Source: JAGLTQ01 sp964605385 (GTDB lineage Bacteria; Pseudomonadota; Gammaproteobacteria; UBA6429; Thiohalophilaceae). Taken from it: a stretch of 45,147 bases of DNA. The stretch covers positions 1 to 45,147 of the forward strand of contig CAZSCK010000013.1 in the NCBI GenBank assembly GCA_964605385.1. Direction: 5' to 3'. Below are positions 26,122 through 34,907 of the stretch, piece by piece. The notes beneath the pieces were generated by a model that was given only the letters and a program-made list of their open reading frames with translations, made no database searches and had not been told where the DNA came from. A program made the translations under genes and the position numbers. Numbering within the stretch: position 1 is the stretch's first letter; each line of letters opens with the position of its first letter.

Positions 26122-27429
26122 ATGTTTAAAAAAATATTAAATCTTAAGCTACATTGGCAAATTCTTATTGCGCTAGTGTTCGCAGTTGTTGCGGGTATCT
26201 TTGCCGGTAAAACAGCCGGAATTGCCGGTATTACTTTCTACGAAATTTTCTCTTTCTTTGGTGCATTGTTCATGAATGCGTTAAAGATGATCATTATCCC
26301 TTTAATTGTTTCTTCCATTATTGTTGGTGTCGCAGGCATTGGTGGTGGTGAGGGTTTAGCACGTATGGGGGGACGAACACTACTTTATTATGCAACCACC
26401 AGTTTATTTGCAATCTTGTTGGGCTTGTTTTTTGTTAATGCTTTGACCCCTGGAATAATTGATGGTCAACCTGCTCAGGTTGTTTTAGGACTTGATATTG
26501 AGCAGGGAAAAATTGCTGCTGAAAAAGTTGCTGAACGGGGAGTGGGTGATATTGCTGGTGTTTTCCTTGATATGGTACCTGCAAATGTTGTTGCTGCTGC
26601 GGCAAATGGACAGCTTTTAGGTTTGATCTTTTTTGCTATTTTATTTGGTTATTTTATAACCAAAATTGAAGAAGCCTATGCTGAAGCACAATATAATTTC
26701 TGGCAGGGTATTTTAGAAGTTATGATGAAAATCACCGACGTGGTGATGAAATTTGCTCCCATTGGTGTTTTCGCTTTAGTCGCAAAAGTCATCGCGGGTA
26801 TGGATAGTAATGAAATACTCAGCCTGGCATCTACCTTAGGCTGGTTCTTCCTCAGTGTAGTATTTGCATTGGCAACCCATGTACTGGTTGTGCTTCCTTT
26901 GATGCTTAAATTTATCGCTAAGGTCAGTCCAAAGCGTCATTTTCAGGCAATGGCTCCTGCATTATTAACTGCTTTTTCTACCGCATCTTCTTCGGCTACG
27001 TTGCCGCTAACGATGGAATGTGTTGAGCAGAATGCGGGTGTTTCAAATAAAACGACATCTTTCGTTTTACCACTGGGTGCCACTGTGAATATGGATGGTA
27101 CTGCGTTGTATGAGTGCGTTGCTGCGATGTTTATAGCCCAGGCCTATGGATTAGAATTAAGTTTTACCGTGCAATTTACCGTGGTGCTGGTGGCGTTGTT
27201 AACTTCTATCGGTGTAGCGGGAATTCCTGCGGCCAGTTTAGTTGCGATAACCATTATTCTTGGTGTAATTGGTTTGCCTGTGGAAGCGTTGGGATTAATT
27301 TTAGCCGTTGATCGAATCCTGGACATGTTTAGAACCTCGGTGAATGTCTTTAGTGATTCAGTTGGTGCTGTGATCATTGCCCGCTTAGAAGGTGAAGAAA
27401 ATATTTTGCAGGAAGAAAGGGTGCTTTAA
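26122..27429 (+). CDS. Dicarboxylate/amino acid:cation symporter (DAACS family)
   Basis: A 435-residue inner-membrane transporter with about eight hydrophobic spans and two re-entrant loops. Diagnostic motifs: the serine-rich TASSSATLPLTMECVE (near 292-307) and GATVNMDGTALYE (near 322-334), where NMDGT binds cation and substrate. Members import glutamate, aspartate or C4-dicarboxylates together with sodium or protons; sequence alone does not decide which, so I give no symbol. It starts at ATG 26122 after a GAGGGGA ribosome-binding site. It seems to be a single-gene unit. A palindromic repeat and a terminator follow. Confidence 0.92.
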   Translation: MFKKILNLKLHWQILIALVFAVVAGIFAGKTAGIAGITFYEIFSFFGALFMNALKMIIIPLIVSSIIVGVAGIGGGEGLARMGGRTLLYYATTSLFAILLGLFFVNALTPGIIDGQPAQVVLGLDIEQGKIAAEKVAERGVGDIAGVFLDMVPANVVAAAANGQLLGLIFFAILFGYFITKIEEAYAEAQYNFWQGILEVMMKITDVVMKFAPIGVFALVAKVIAGMDSNEILSLASTLGWFFLSVVFALATHVLVVLPLMLKFIAKVSPKRHFQAMAPALLTAFSTASSSATLPLTMECVEQNAGVSNKTTSFVLPLGATVNMDGTALYECVAAMFIAQAYGLELSFTVQFTVVLVALLTSIGVAGIPAASLVAITIILGVIGLPVEALGLILAVDRILDMFRTSVNVFSDSVGAVIIARLEGEENILQEERVL

Positions 27430-27434
27430 TTTAA

Positions 27435-27568
27435 ATTTTGTAGGTCGGTCTTCAGGCCGACGGTGCGATATATAGAAACCAAATAACTCTTTATTAAAAA
27501 ATGTGCTATTCGAGAACAACCGCTGATATATCAGCATCGCGTCGGCCTAAAGAGCCGACCTACAAAAT
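27435..27568. repeat. 134-base palindromic element with about 28-base terminal inverted repeats
   Basis: The ends ATTTTGTAGGTCGG (27435-27448) and CCGACCTACAAAAT (27555-27568) are exact reverse complements. The similarity continues inward to CGACG/CGTCG with one mismatch and one gap. A second perfect palindrome, GCTGATATATCAGC, lies at 27522-27535. No reading frame lies inside. It has the form of a miniature inverted-repeat element or an extended palindromic intergenic repeat, placed between the symporter gene and the end of fabI. Confidence 0.8.
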
Positions 27569-27569
27569 C

Positions 27570-27599
27570 AAAAAAGGCCGCTAAAAAGTGGCCTTTTTT
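27570..27599. terminator. Bidirectional terminator at the end of fabI
   Basis: AAAAAGGCC (27571-27579) and GGCCTTTTT (27590-27598) form a 9-bp stem with A and T tracts on the two sides. It can end both the leftward fabI transcript and the rightward symporter transcript. Confidence 0.85.
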
Positions 27600-27619
27600 A
27601 ATACTCGTTGAAGCTAAAA

Positions 27620-28411
27620 TTATTCAGCATCTAGTGGACGCATACCAATTGTGCTGTAACCAGCATCAACATAAGTAATTTCACCGGTAATGCCTGAGGC
27701 TAAATCAGAACAAAGGAATGCAGCTGCATTGCCTACATCTTCAATAGTAACGTTGCGGCGTAGAGGTGCTGTTTTTTCAACTTCACTGAGCATTTTACGG
27801 AAATTACTGATCCCCGCTGCGGCTAATGTTCTAATCGGGCCTGCTGAAATGCCATTTACACGAATGCCATCAGGGCCGAGGCTTTGTGACATGTAGCGTA
27901 CATTGGCTTCCAGGCTGGCTTTTGCGAGTCCCATGACGTTGTAGTTGGGCATAGCACGTTCAGCACCTAAATAGCTTAGTGTTAATAATGCGCCGTCACG
28001 GCCTTCCATCATATTACGACCCGCTTTTGCTAAAGCAGCAAAACTGTAAGAGCTGATTTCATGCGCCAGGCGGAAACCATCACGCGTGACGTTATCCAGA
28101 TAATCGCCTTCGAGTTCATTACGTGGTGCAAAAGCAACCGAATGAATAATAATGTCTAAACCATCCCAGTAATTGTCGAGTTCAGTAAATACATTCTCAA
28201 TTTGTTCATCACTGCTAACATCGCAGGGAACAATGATTTCTGAATCCAGTTCCGCAGCCATTTTGGCAACACGATCCTGCAATTTTTCGTTTTGGTAGGT
28301 AAAGGCAAGTTCAGCACCTTCGCGGCGCATGGCTTGTGAAATTCCCCAGGCGATAGAACGGTTGCTGGCTAAACCAACAATAAGAGCACGTTTGCCTTGT
28401 AGAAAACCCAT
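27620..28411 (-). CDS. fabI: Enoyl-[acyl-carrier-protein] reductase (NADH), FabI
   Basis: A 263-residue short-chain dehydrogenase that makes the last reduction in each round of fatty-acid elongation. The cofactor-binding start is IVGLASNRSIAWGIS (11-25). The catalytic residues are Tyr147, Tyr157 and Lys164 in YLGAERAMPNYNVMGLAK, the Tyr-x6-Lys form that marks FabI and not FabG. PIRTLAAAGI is the typical substrate loop. Residue 93, where E. coli has Gly, is Ala, as also occurs in some other bacterial FabI proteins. It is a single-gene unit divergent from yejA, with a 254-base gap. Confidence 0.96.
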   Translation of the reverse strand: MGFLQGKRALIVGLASNRSIAWGISQAMRREGAELAFTYQNEKLQDRVAKMAAELDSEIIVPCDVSSDEQIENVFTELDNYWDGLDIIIHSVAFAPRNELEGDYLDNVTRDGFRLAHEISSYSFAALAKAGRNMMEGRDGALLTLSYLGAERAMPNYNVMGLAKASLEANVRYMSQSLGPDGIRVNGISAGPIRTLAAAGISNFRKMLSEVEKTAPLRRNVTIEDVGNAAAFLCSDLASGITGEITYVDAGYSTIGMRPLDAE

Positions 28412-28603
28412 AATGTATTCCTCTGTTTCTTATCCTAAGATATTTCTTAAGATAGTATATTAATAATTAGTTATTTTACTTTTATAAGCTAATGATAATG
28501 CTTTCGTGATGAGTATTAAAGCAATGTTTGGCTTTAAAATCAAAGTATGATGAGTGTTTGCTTTCAGGGGAGTTTCATTATACTAATCTGGTCAATTTAA
28601 GGT

Positions 28604-28622
28604 AATATTCAGACAGAATATT
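28604..28622. promoter_or_regulatory. Short inverted repeat before yejA
   Basis: AATATTC (28604-28610) and GAATATT (28616-28622) pair with a 5-base spacer, 43 bases before the yejA start. It may be an operator or a leader hairpin; the AT-rich arms are weak evidence. Confidence 0.25.
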
Positions 28623-28665
28623 GCGACTAAAAATAATAACAATGATGTCATACAGGAAATAGTGA

Positions 28666-30450
28666 GTGCGGATTTTTAAACAATTAGCTTTAGTTAGTCT
28701 TTTTTTTATACCCCAGATAGTTGCTATTGCCGCGCCCTCTATTGGCCTGGGTTATACACCAAAATATCCCGCTAATTTCAAACACTTTGACTATGTGAAT
28801 CCAGATGCCCCTAAAGGTGGGAAAATTATCTTACCGGGTTTTGGGAATTTCGATAGTTTTAATCCATATATTCTAAAAGGTGTCTCCGTTGAGGGTTTGG
28901 GGGATTTGATTTTTGAAACATTAATGGTGCAGAGTACCGATGAGCCATATAGTCTTTATGGGCATATTGCGAATGATATTGAATTAGCAAAAAATAAACT
29001 CTCTGTTACCTTCAAACTTAATCCACTTGCACGATTTTCTGATGGTAGTCCAATATTAGCGAAAGATGTAAAAATATCTTTTGACACCATTAAAAGTGAT
29101 AAAGGACATCCCAGTTATCGTTTTTACTGGAGTGACATAAAACAAGCCGTGATTGTAAATAACAGAACAATTCGTTTTGAATTTACACGAGTTAATCCTG
29201 AGTTACATCTTATTACGGCGCAAATTCCTGTTTTTTCGCATAAGTGGATAGAAGGAGAGGCGTTTGATAAGTTGTCACGAAAAAAACCGATTGGCAGTGG
29301 CCCTTATACTATTGAAAAATATTCTTTAGGAAGAGATATCACTTATCAACGCAACAAAAATTACTGGGCGAAAGATCTGCCTAGCCGCAAAGGCATGTTT
29401 AATTTTGATACGATAGTTTATAAATATTATAAAGATAATACGGTCATGTTAGAGGCATTAAAAGCGGGTGAGTTTGATTTTAAATTAGTTAATCATTCCA
29501 AGCAGTGGGCACGTGATTATGTTGGCGAAAAGTTTGATTCGAAAAAAATAATTAAAGAAGAATTAAAACATCATAATAATGCCGGTATGCAAGGTTTTGT
29601 TTTCAATACTCGTCGACCATTGTTCAAAGATAAACGTGTGCGACGTGCGTTAACGTTGGCCTTTGACTTTAATTGGTCAAATAGCATGCTTTTTTATAAT
29701 CAATATACACGTTGTGATAGTTACTTTAGTAATAGTGAGCTTGCTTCAAGTGGATTGCCCAAAGGTAAAGAACTGGCGCTATTAAATCGTTATCGAAAAT
29801 ATCTTCCCGATGTGGTATTCAATAAAGTTTGGACACCGCCTTCAACAAAAAATAAAGGTGATTTACGAAAAAATTTAATAACAGCTGCTGCACTTTTAAA
29901 AGAGGCTGGCTGGTTTGTGAAAGAGGGTGTTTTACAAAACAAGGATGGACTGCGATTTGAGTTTGATGTTTTACTGGCACAAAAAGGTTTTGAACGAATT
30001 TTAGCGCCTTTTGCTTATAACCTACGTAAATTAGGTATCTTGTTACATTATCGAACCGTTGATGTTTCGCTCTATATTAGACGCAATCGCACTTTTGATT
30101 TTGATCTAATGGTTGCATCTTACCCGCAATCTCAATCTCCCGGTAATGAGCTTTACAATTTATGGCATTCATCTTCCGCAAATGAAGAAGGATCGCGCAA
30201 TTTAATTGGTATCAATAATAAAGTTGTTGATAAACTCATTGATCATATTGTGTTTGCTAAAAATCGCGAAGAAGTCGTTATTGCTGCCCGTGCTCTGGAT
30301 CGTGTGATGCTACATGAAGAATATTTAATACCGAACTGGTATATTGCGGTACATCGTTTAGCTTACTGGGATAAATTTTCTTATCCAAAAAAACTACCGT
30401 TATATTTTTCAGCTGAAAGCTGGGTGTTAAGTAGTTGGTGGAAAAAATGA
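28666..30450 (+). CDS. yejA: Periplasmic oligopeptide-binding protein YejA
   Basis: A 594-residue family 5 solute-binding protein with a signal peptide (about 1-22, ending VAIAAPS). Typical segments: KYPANFKHFDYVNPDAPKGG, the SFDTIKSDKGHPSYRFYWSDI region (near 140), KKPIGSGPYTIEKY (near 209) and the C-terminal NLWHSSSANEEGSRNLIGI. It should capture peptides for the membrane permease encoded by the next genes; in E. coli YejABEF imports microcin C and in other bacteria it affects resistance to cationic peptides. The start is GTG 28666 (MRIFKQLAL), the only start that gives a full signal peptide. It heads the yejABEF unit. Confidence 0.92.
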   Translation: MRIFKQLALVSLFFIPQIVAIAAPSIGLGYTPKYPANFKHFDYVNPDAPKGGKIILPGFGNFDSFNPYILKGVSVEGLGDLIFETLMVQSTDEPYSLYGHIANDIELAKNKLSVTFKLNPLARFSDGSPILAKDVKISFDTIKSDKGHPSYRFYWSDIKQAVIVNNRTIRFEFTRVNPELHLITAQIPVFSHKWIEGEAFDKLSRKKPIGSGPYTIEKYSLGRDITYQRNKNYWAKDLPSRKGMFNFDTIVYKYYKDNTVMLEALKAGEFDFKLVNHSKQWARDYVGEKFDSKKIIKEELKHHNNAGMQGFVFNTRRPLFKDKRVRRALTLAFDFNWSNSMLFYNQYTRCDSYFSNSELASSGLPKGKELALLNRYRKYLPDVVFNKVWTPPSTKNKGDLRKNLITAAALLKEAGWFVKEGVLQNKDGLRFEFDVLLAQKGFERILAPFAYNLRKLGILLHYRTVDVSLYIRRNRTFDFDLMVASYPQSQSPGNELYNLWHSSSANEEGSRNLIGINNKVVDKLIDHIVFAKNREEVVIAARALDRVMLHEEYLIPNWYIAVHRLAYWDKFSYPKKLPLYFSAESWVLSSWWKK

Positions 30451-30469
30451 AATCGGTATGGACTAAATA

Positions 30470-31525
30470 ATGGCTGCTTATATTTTAAAAAGACTGTTAC
30501 TAATGATTCCCACTTTGTTTGGGGTAATGTTGCTGACTTTTGTGGTGACTCAGTTTGTTCCCGGTGGTCCTGTTGAGCAATTGATTCATAAAATGCAAAC
30601 ACAAGGTCAAGCTCAAGGTGAAGCAGGTGGTGGCAGTCAACGTTTATATCGTGGTAATGCAGGGTTAGATAAAGAAAAACTGGCAGAGTTAAATAAATTA
30701 TATGGTTTTGATAAACCTGCTACTGAACGTTTTTTTACTATGATTGGCAACTATATACGTTTTGATTTAGGTGATAGTTATTATCATCAACAATCTGTTG
30801 TGCAATTAATGGCCTCAAAGCTTCCCGTTTCTATTAGTTTAGGTTTATGGACCTTTTTTCTCGTTTATTTAAGTTGTATACCCCTGGGTATTATTAAAGC
30901 AGTAAAAGATGGAACACCCTTTGATATCTTTAGTAGTACAGTTATTTTAATTGGTTATGCGATCCCCGGGTTTGTTTTAGGTATTTTTCTTCTTGTATTA
31001 TTTGGTGGCGGAAGCTTCTGGGATTTATTTCCTTTGCGTGGTTTAACATCCGATAACTGGGAAACATTGAGCTGGTTTGGCAAGGTGACTGATTATCTCT
31101 GGCATATTACTTTGCCGGTTATCTCGTTAGTCGTCGGTAGTTTTGCGGTGATGACGATTTTAACTAAAAACAGTTTTCTTGAAGAAATCAGAAAGCAGTA
31201 TGTGTTAACCGCAAGAGCAAAAGGTTTAACGGAAAATACTGTTTTATATAAACATGTTTTTCGAAACGCAATGATTCCTTTGGTGACAGGTTTTCCCAGT
31301 GCGTTTATTGGTGCTTTTTTCGCAGGTAGTATTCTTATCGAAACTATTTTCTCCTTAGATGGTTTAGGTTTGTTGGCTTATGAATCTATTTTAAAACGTG
31401 ATTATCCAGTGGTCTTAGGTTCGTTATACCTTTTTACTTTATTAGGTTTGGTGGCGAAATTAATTACTGATTTAAGTTATGTACTGGTTGATCCTCGCAT
31501 TCAGTTTGAGTCCCAGAACAATTAA
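30470..31525 (+). CDS. yejB: Peptide ABC transporter permease YejB
   Basis: A 351-residue inner-membrane permease with about six spans. The opening MAAYILKRLLLMIPTLFGVM is typical of DppB/YejB proteins. The cytoplasmic coupling (EAA-type) loop is TARAKGLTENTVLYKHVFRN, near 245-265. A Gly/Gln-rich segment (about 44-65) in the first periplasmic loop matches the longer YejB branch rather than DppB. It pairs with YejE to form the channel driven by YejF. It starts 19 bases after yejA. Confidence 0.93.
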   Translation: MAAYILKRLLLMIPTLFGVMLLTFVVTQFVPGGPVEQLIHKMQTQGQAQGEAGGGSQRLYRGNAGLDKEKLAELNKLYGFDKPATERFFTMIGNYIRFDLGDSYYHQQSVVQLMASKLPVSISLGLWTFFLVYLSCIPLGIIKAVKDGTPFDIFSSTVILIGYAIPGFVLGIFLLVLFGGGSFWDLFPLRGLTSDNWETLSWFGKVTDYLWHITLPVISLVVGSFAVMTILTKNSFLEEIRKQYVLTARAKGLTENTVLYKHVFRNAMIPLVTGFPSAFIGAFFAGSILIETIFSLDGLGLLAYESILKRDYPVVLGSLYLFTLLGLVAKLITDLSYVLVDPRIQFESQNN

Positions 31526-31537
31526 GCATAATTAATC

Positions 31538-32581
31538 ATGAATATTAAAAAAAACACATCAAAACCAGAAAAAGAAATTAATCGTTCCTGGAAACGCTTT
31601 AAAGCAAATAAGCGTGGTTATTACAGTCTTTGGTTGTTTGTTATTTTATTTGGATTGAGTTTGTTTGCCGAAATTTTAAGTAACGATAAACCTTTGCTGA
31701 TTTATTACCAAAACTCATTTTATGTTCCAGTATTAAAAGTTTATCCGGAAACAACATTTGGTGGTGATTTTGAAACAGAGGCAGACTATGTTGATCCGTA
31801 TGTTAGAACACTTCTAAATGAAAATGGTAACTGGGCTATTTATCCACCGAATCCCTTTCGTTACGACACAATTAATTATTACAGTCAACGCCCAAACCCT
31901 GCTGCACCATCACAGGATAATTTATTAGGTACAGATGATCGCGGTCGAGATGTTTTAGCTCGGTTGATTTATGGTTTTCGTTTATCTGTATTGTTTGCCT
32001 TTGTGTTAACAATTATTGGTGTTGCAATCGGAGTAGTTGCCGGTGCAGTGCAAGGTTATTTTGGTGGCAAGATAGATTTATATGCGCAACGTGTTATTGA
32101 AATCTGGGGTTCAATGCCTGAGCTTTACTTGCTGATTATTTTTGCTTCACTATTTGAACCCAGTGTGTTGCTTTTGATTGTTTTGCTTTCTGTTTTTGGT
32201 TGGATGGGATTGGCAGATTATGTGCGTGCAGAGTTTTTACGTGGTCGCAATATGGAATATGTTAAAGCCGCACGCGCCTTAGGTTTATCAAATCGAGCGA
32301 TTATGTTCCGTCATTTATTACCCAATAGTATGACCCCCGTTGTCACTTTTTTACCTTTCCGTATTAGTGGTGCTATTTTAGCCTTAACCAGTTTAGATTT
32401 TCTAGGGCTTGGTGTACCACCATCAACACCGAGCCTTGGTGAGTTGCTAGCACAAGGAAAAGATAATATAGAAGCATGGTGGCTTTCAATGACTACCTTT
32501 GTTGTGCTTGTTGGAACGTTAATGTTATTAATTTTTATTGGTGAAGCATTACGTGAAGCCCTGGATACGCGACGTGGGTAA
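31538..32581 (+). CDS. yejE: Peptide ABC transporter permease YejE
   Basis: A 347-residue permease. The first span is at about 28-47, followed by a long periplasmic segment (about 50-145), including the typical FGGDFETEADYVDPYV stretch and NLLGTDDRGRDVLARLIYGFR. Five further spans follow, with the coupling loop AARALGLSNRAIMFRHLLPN (near 245-265) and a C-terminal GEALREALDTRRG. It is encoded 12 bases after yejB. The ATPase gene follows only after a 177-base gap that contains a palindromic repeat. Confidence 0.93.
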   Translation: MNIKKNTSKPEKEINRSWKRFKANKRGYYSLWLFVILFGLSLFAEILSNDKPLLIYYQNSFYVPVLKVYPETTFGGDFETEADYVDPYVRTLLNENGNWAIYPPNPFRYDTINYYSQRPNPAAPSQDNLLGTDDRGRDVLARLIYGFRLSVLFAFVLTIIGVAIGVVAGAVQGYFGGKIDLYAQRVIEIWGSMPELYLLIIFASLFEPSVLLLIVLLSVFGWMGLADYVRAEFLRGRNMEYVKAARALGLSNRAIMFRHLLPNSMTPVVTFLPFRISGAILALTSLDFLGLGVPPSTPSLGELLAQGKDNIEAWWLSMTTFVVLVGTLMLLIFIGEALREALDTRRG

Positions 32582-32617
32582 GTATGTTTCTAATCGAAAG
32601 AAATTTTTTATGCATCC

Positions 32618-32728
32618 GTCATTGCGAGGGAATAAAATGACTGCGGCAATCTCATGAATAATACGCTTAAACATGAGATTGACGCGTTAATATTGGAAAT
32701 TGCATTTCCAATACTTCCTCGCAATGAC
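32618..32728. repeat. 111-base palindromic repeat inside the yej operon
   Basis: The ends GTCATTGCGAGG (32618-32629) and CCTCGCAATGAC (32717-32728) are exact 12-base inverted repeats. Nested inside are CAATCTCATG/CATGAGATTG (32647-32656 and 32672-32681) and TATTGGAAAT/ATTTCCAATA (32691-32700 and 32704-32713). The RNA would fold into a multi-hairpin structure. It contains no reading frame. This type of end (GTCATTGCGAG) belongs to a widespread class of palindromic intergenic repeats. Confidence 0.85.
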
Positions 32729-32758
32729 AGTAAATACTTATGTTTGTAGGAATATCTA

Positions 32759-34384
32759 TTGACTGAATTTAAACAAAATATAAAGCCTTTATTATCTATT
32801 CGTAACCTCGAAGTGGCATTTGGTCTTCCACCTGAACCCTTAACTTCAGTTGTTCGTAATATAAGTTTCGATTTGTACGAAGGACAGAAACTTGCGCTGG
32901 TAGGGGAGTCGGGTTCGGGTAAATCAGTGACTGCGCTTTCTATACTAAAGTTACACGACCTTCGGCAGACACATTATCTCCAGGGGGAGATTGAGTTTAA
33001 TGGTGATAATTTATTGTCATTAAATGAAGGTGATATGCGAAAAATTCGTGGTCAGGATATTGCCATGATCTTTCAGGAACCAATGACTGCGCTTAATCCT
33101 GTTTATCGTATTGGTGAGCAATTAATTGAAAGCCTGATTGTACACAAAAACATATCACGCGCTAAAGCCCGGTTACATATGATCGAGCTACTTGATCGCA
33201 CAGGTATTGTTGAACCGGACAAACGTTTTGATGCTTATCCACATATGTTATCGGGCGGTCAACGACAACGCGTTATGATTGCAATGGCATTAGCCTGTCA
33301 GCCCAAATTATTAATTGCCGATGAACCGACCACAGCATTAGATGTCACCATACAAGCGCAAATTATTGAGTTACTGGAAGATCTGCAAAAAGAGTTTGGT
33401 ATGGCGGTATTAATGATTACGCATGACTTAAGCATGGTTAAACGCTTTGCAGATTATGTTTGTGTAATGAAAGAGGGCGAAATTGTTGAACAAAATAACG
33501 TGGCTGATTTGTTTGCTAATACTCAGCATGAATACACGCAACATCTTTTGAATAGCCAACCAGAGACCCTGGTTTCAGCTCAGGAAGAAAGCAAAAAAAT
33601 TGAGTTATTAAAAGCTAAAAATATTCGTTGCTACTTCCCGATTAAAGCTGGATTTTTTAATAAAAAAATCGGTGATGTTAAAGCTGTTGATAATGTTTCC
33701 CTGGTATTGAACCAGGCTGAAACGCTGGGCATTGTTGGAGAATCCGGTTCTGGTAAAACAACACTTGGCATGTGTTTATTACGTTTGCAAAGTTGTGAAG
33801 GTGATATTATTTTAAATGGTGAAACTATTAGTAATTTGACTCAGCGCAAACTAAGACCATTACGTAAAGACATACAAGTTGTTTTTCAGGATCCCTTTTC
33901 CTCTTTATCGCCAAGAATGACTATTAAACAAATTTTTGAAGAGGGTTTACTTATTCATTTTTCAGAACTTTCTGAAACTGAACGTTACCAAAAGATAAAA
34001 ATAATATTGGATGAAGTTGGTTTAGATGAATCAATGCTTACACGTTATCCACATGAGTTTTCTGGTGGCCAACGACAACGCATTGCGATTGCACGCGTTG
34101 TTATATTAGAACCTAAACTTATTTTGCTTGATGAACCTACCAGTGCATTAGATGTTTCTGTGCAGAAACAGGTTTTAGAATTATTAAATAGCCTGCAACA
34201 AAAACACAATATAAGTTATTTATTTATCACGCATGACTTGAGAGTGATTCGTGCCATGGCACATAAAGTTATTGTTATGCGCAACGGAGAAGTGGTTGAA
34301 GAAGGTTTGACCGAAGACTTGTTTAAAAATCCTAAAGATAAATATACAAAAACTTTATTACAAGCATCATTATTTAGAGATTAA
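32759..34384 (+). CDS. yejF: Peptide ABC transporter ATPase YejF (two nucleotide-binding domains)
   Basis: A 541-residue fused ATPase. Domain 1 has Walker A GESGSGKS, signature LSGGQRQR and Walker B LLIADEPTTALD. Domain 2 has Walker A GESGSGKT, signature FSGGQRQR and Walker B LILLDEPTSALD. All nucleotide-binding residues look intact in both halves. It powers YejB/YejE. I use the TTG start at 32759 (MTEFKQNIKPLLSIRNLEV) because the domain begins immediately after it and no ATG lies upstream in frame; a GTAGGAATATC stretch before it gives a modest ribosome-binding site. It is separated from yejE by the palindromic repeat. Confidence 0.93.
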   Translation: MTEFKQNIKPLLSIRNLEVAFGLPPEPLTSVVRNISFDLYEGQKLALVGESGSGKSVTALSILKLHDLRQTHYLQGEIEFNGDNLLSLNEGDMRKIRGQDIAMIFQEPMTALNPVYRIGEQLIESLIVHKNISRAKARLHMIELLDRTGIVEPDKRFDAYPHMLSGGQRQRVMIAMALACQPKLLIADEPTTALDVTIQAQIIELLEDLQKEFGMAVLMITHDLSMVKRFADYVCVMKEGEIVEQNNVADLFANTQHEYTQHLLNSQPETLVSAQEESKKIELLKAKNIRCYFPIKAGFFNKKIGDVKAVDNVSLVLNQAETLGIVGESGSGKTTLGMCLLRLQSCEGDIILNGETISNLTQRKLRPLRKDIQVVFQDPFSSLSPRMTIKQIFEEGLLIHFSELSETERYQKIKIILDEVGLDESMLTRYPHEFSGGQRQRIAIARVVILEPKLILLDEPTSALDVSVQKQVLELLNSLQQKHNISYLFITHDLRVIRAMAHKVIVMRNGEVVEEGLTEDLFKNPKDKYTKTLLQASLFRD

Positions 34385-34426
34385 GAACTGCCATTGTTTA
34401 TAGTTGTTAACATATATTTTAATAAC

Positions 34427-34455
34427 CACTGCCATTATATGTTATGCTGGCAGTG
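34427..34455 (+). promoter_or_regulatory. Hairpin after yejF
   Basis: CACTGCCA (34427-34434) and TGGCAGTG (34448-34455) are exact 8-base inverted repeats with a 13-base loop, 43 bases past yejF and 28 before the hemerythrin gene. An isolated extra ACTGCCA lies at 34387-34393. There is no T-tract, so it may be an mRNA-stabilising or regulatory hairpin. Confidence 0.35.
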
Positions 34456-34482
34456 CTTTAGTTGAAAATAATGAGTTGAAAT

Positions 34483-34887
34483 ATGTTTTATGAATGGAAT
34501 GATAATTTATCTGTAGGTGTCCCCTCGATTGATCGTCAACATAAGGTGTTAATTGCTTTAATAAATGATTTACACATATCAATAGAAATAGGCAAAGGAC
34601 AGTCTGATGCTAAGTTAATTTTAAAAAAAATCATTAACTATGCAATAGCGCATTTCATATATGAAGAAAGTTTATTTACAAGTAAAAATTATGTTGCAAC
34701 TAAAGAACATTTAGCATCACATGAAAACATTAAAACAAAGTTACTCGATTTAAAAACAAAATCAGAAGATGCTAACTTCAACTTGTCTGAGGAATTAATG
34801 GTTTTTTTAAAAAACTGGCTTAACAATCATATTCTTAAAGAAGATATGGGTTATTCAGAGCTGCTCATTAATAATAAAGTGCAATAA
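34483..34887 (+). CDS. Bacteriohemerythrin
   Basis: A 134-residue single-domain hemerythrin, a four-helix bundle carrying a di-iron site that binds oxygen reversibly. All seven ligands are present: His20, His57, Glu61, His76, His80, His116 and Asp121. The opening YEWNDNLSVGVPSIDRQH is typical. No signal peptide or membrane segment is seen, so it is cytosolic. A role in oxygen storage, delivery or sensing is expected from the family. It follows yejF by 98 bases on the same strand, with a hairpin between them; a functional link to the peptide importer is not evident. Confidence 0.93.
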   Translation: MFYEWNDNLSVGVPSIDRQHKVLIALINDLHISIEIGKGQSDAKLILKKIINYAIAHFIYEESLFTSKNYVATKEHLASHENIKTKLLDLKTKSEDANFNLSEELMVFLKNWLNNHILKEDMGYSELLINNKVQ

Positions 34888-34907
34888 AATTTATTTTAAA
34901 GGGTTTA

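Noticed and set aside
27890..28140. FabI residue 93 is Ala instead of E. coli Gly, possible triclosan tolerance
   Set aside because: Some FabI enzymes have Ala there naturally and are still inhibited, so the residue alone says little.
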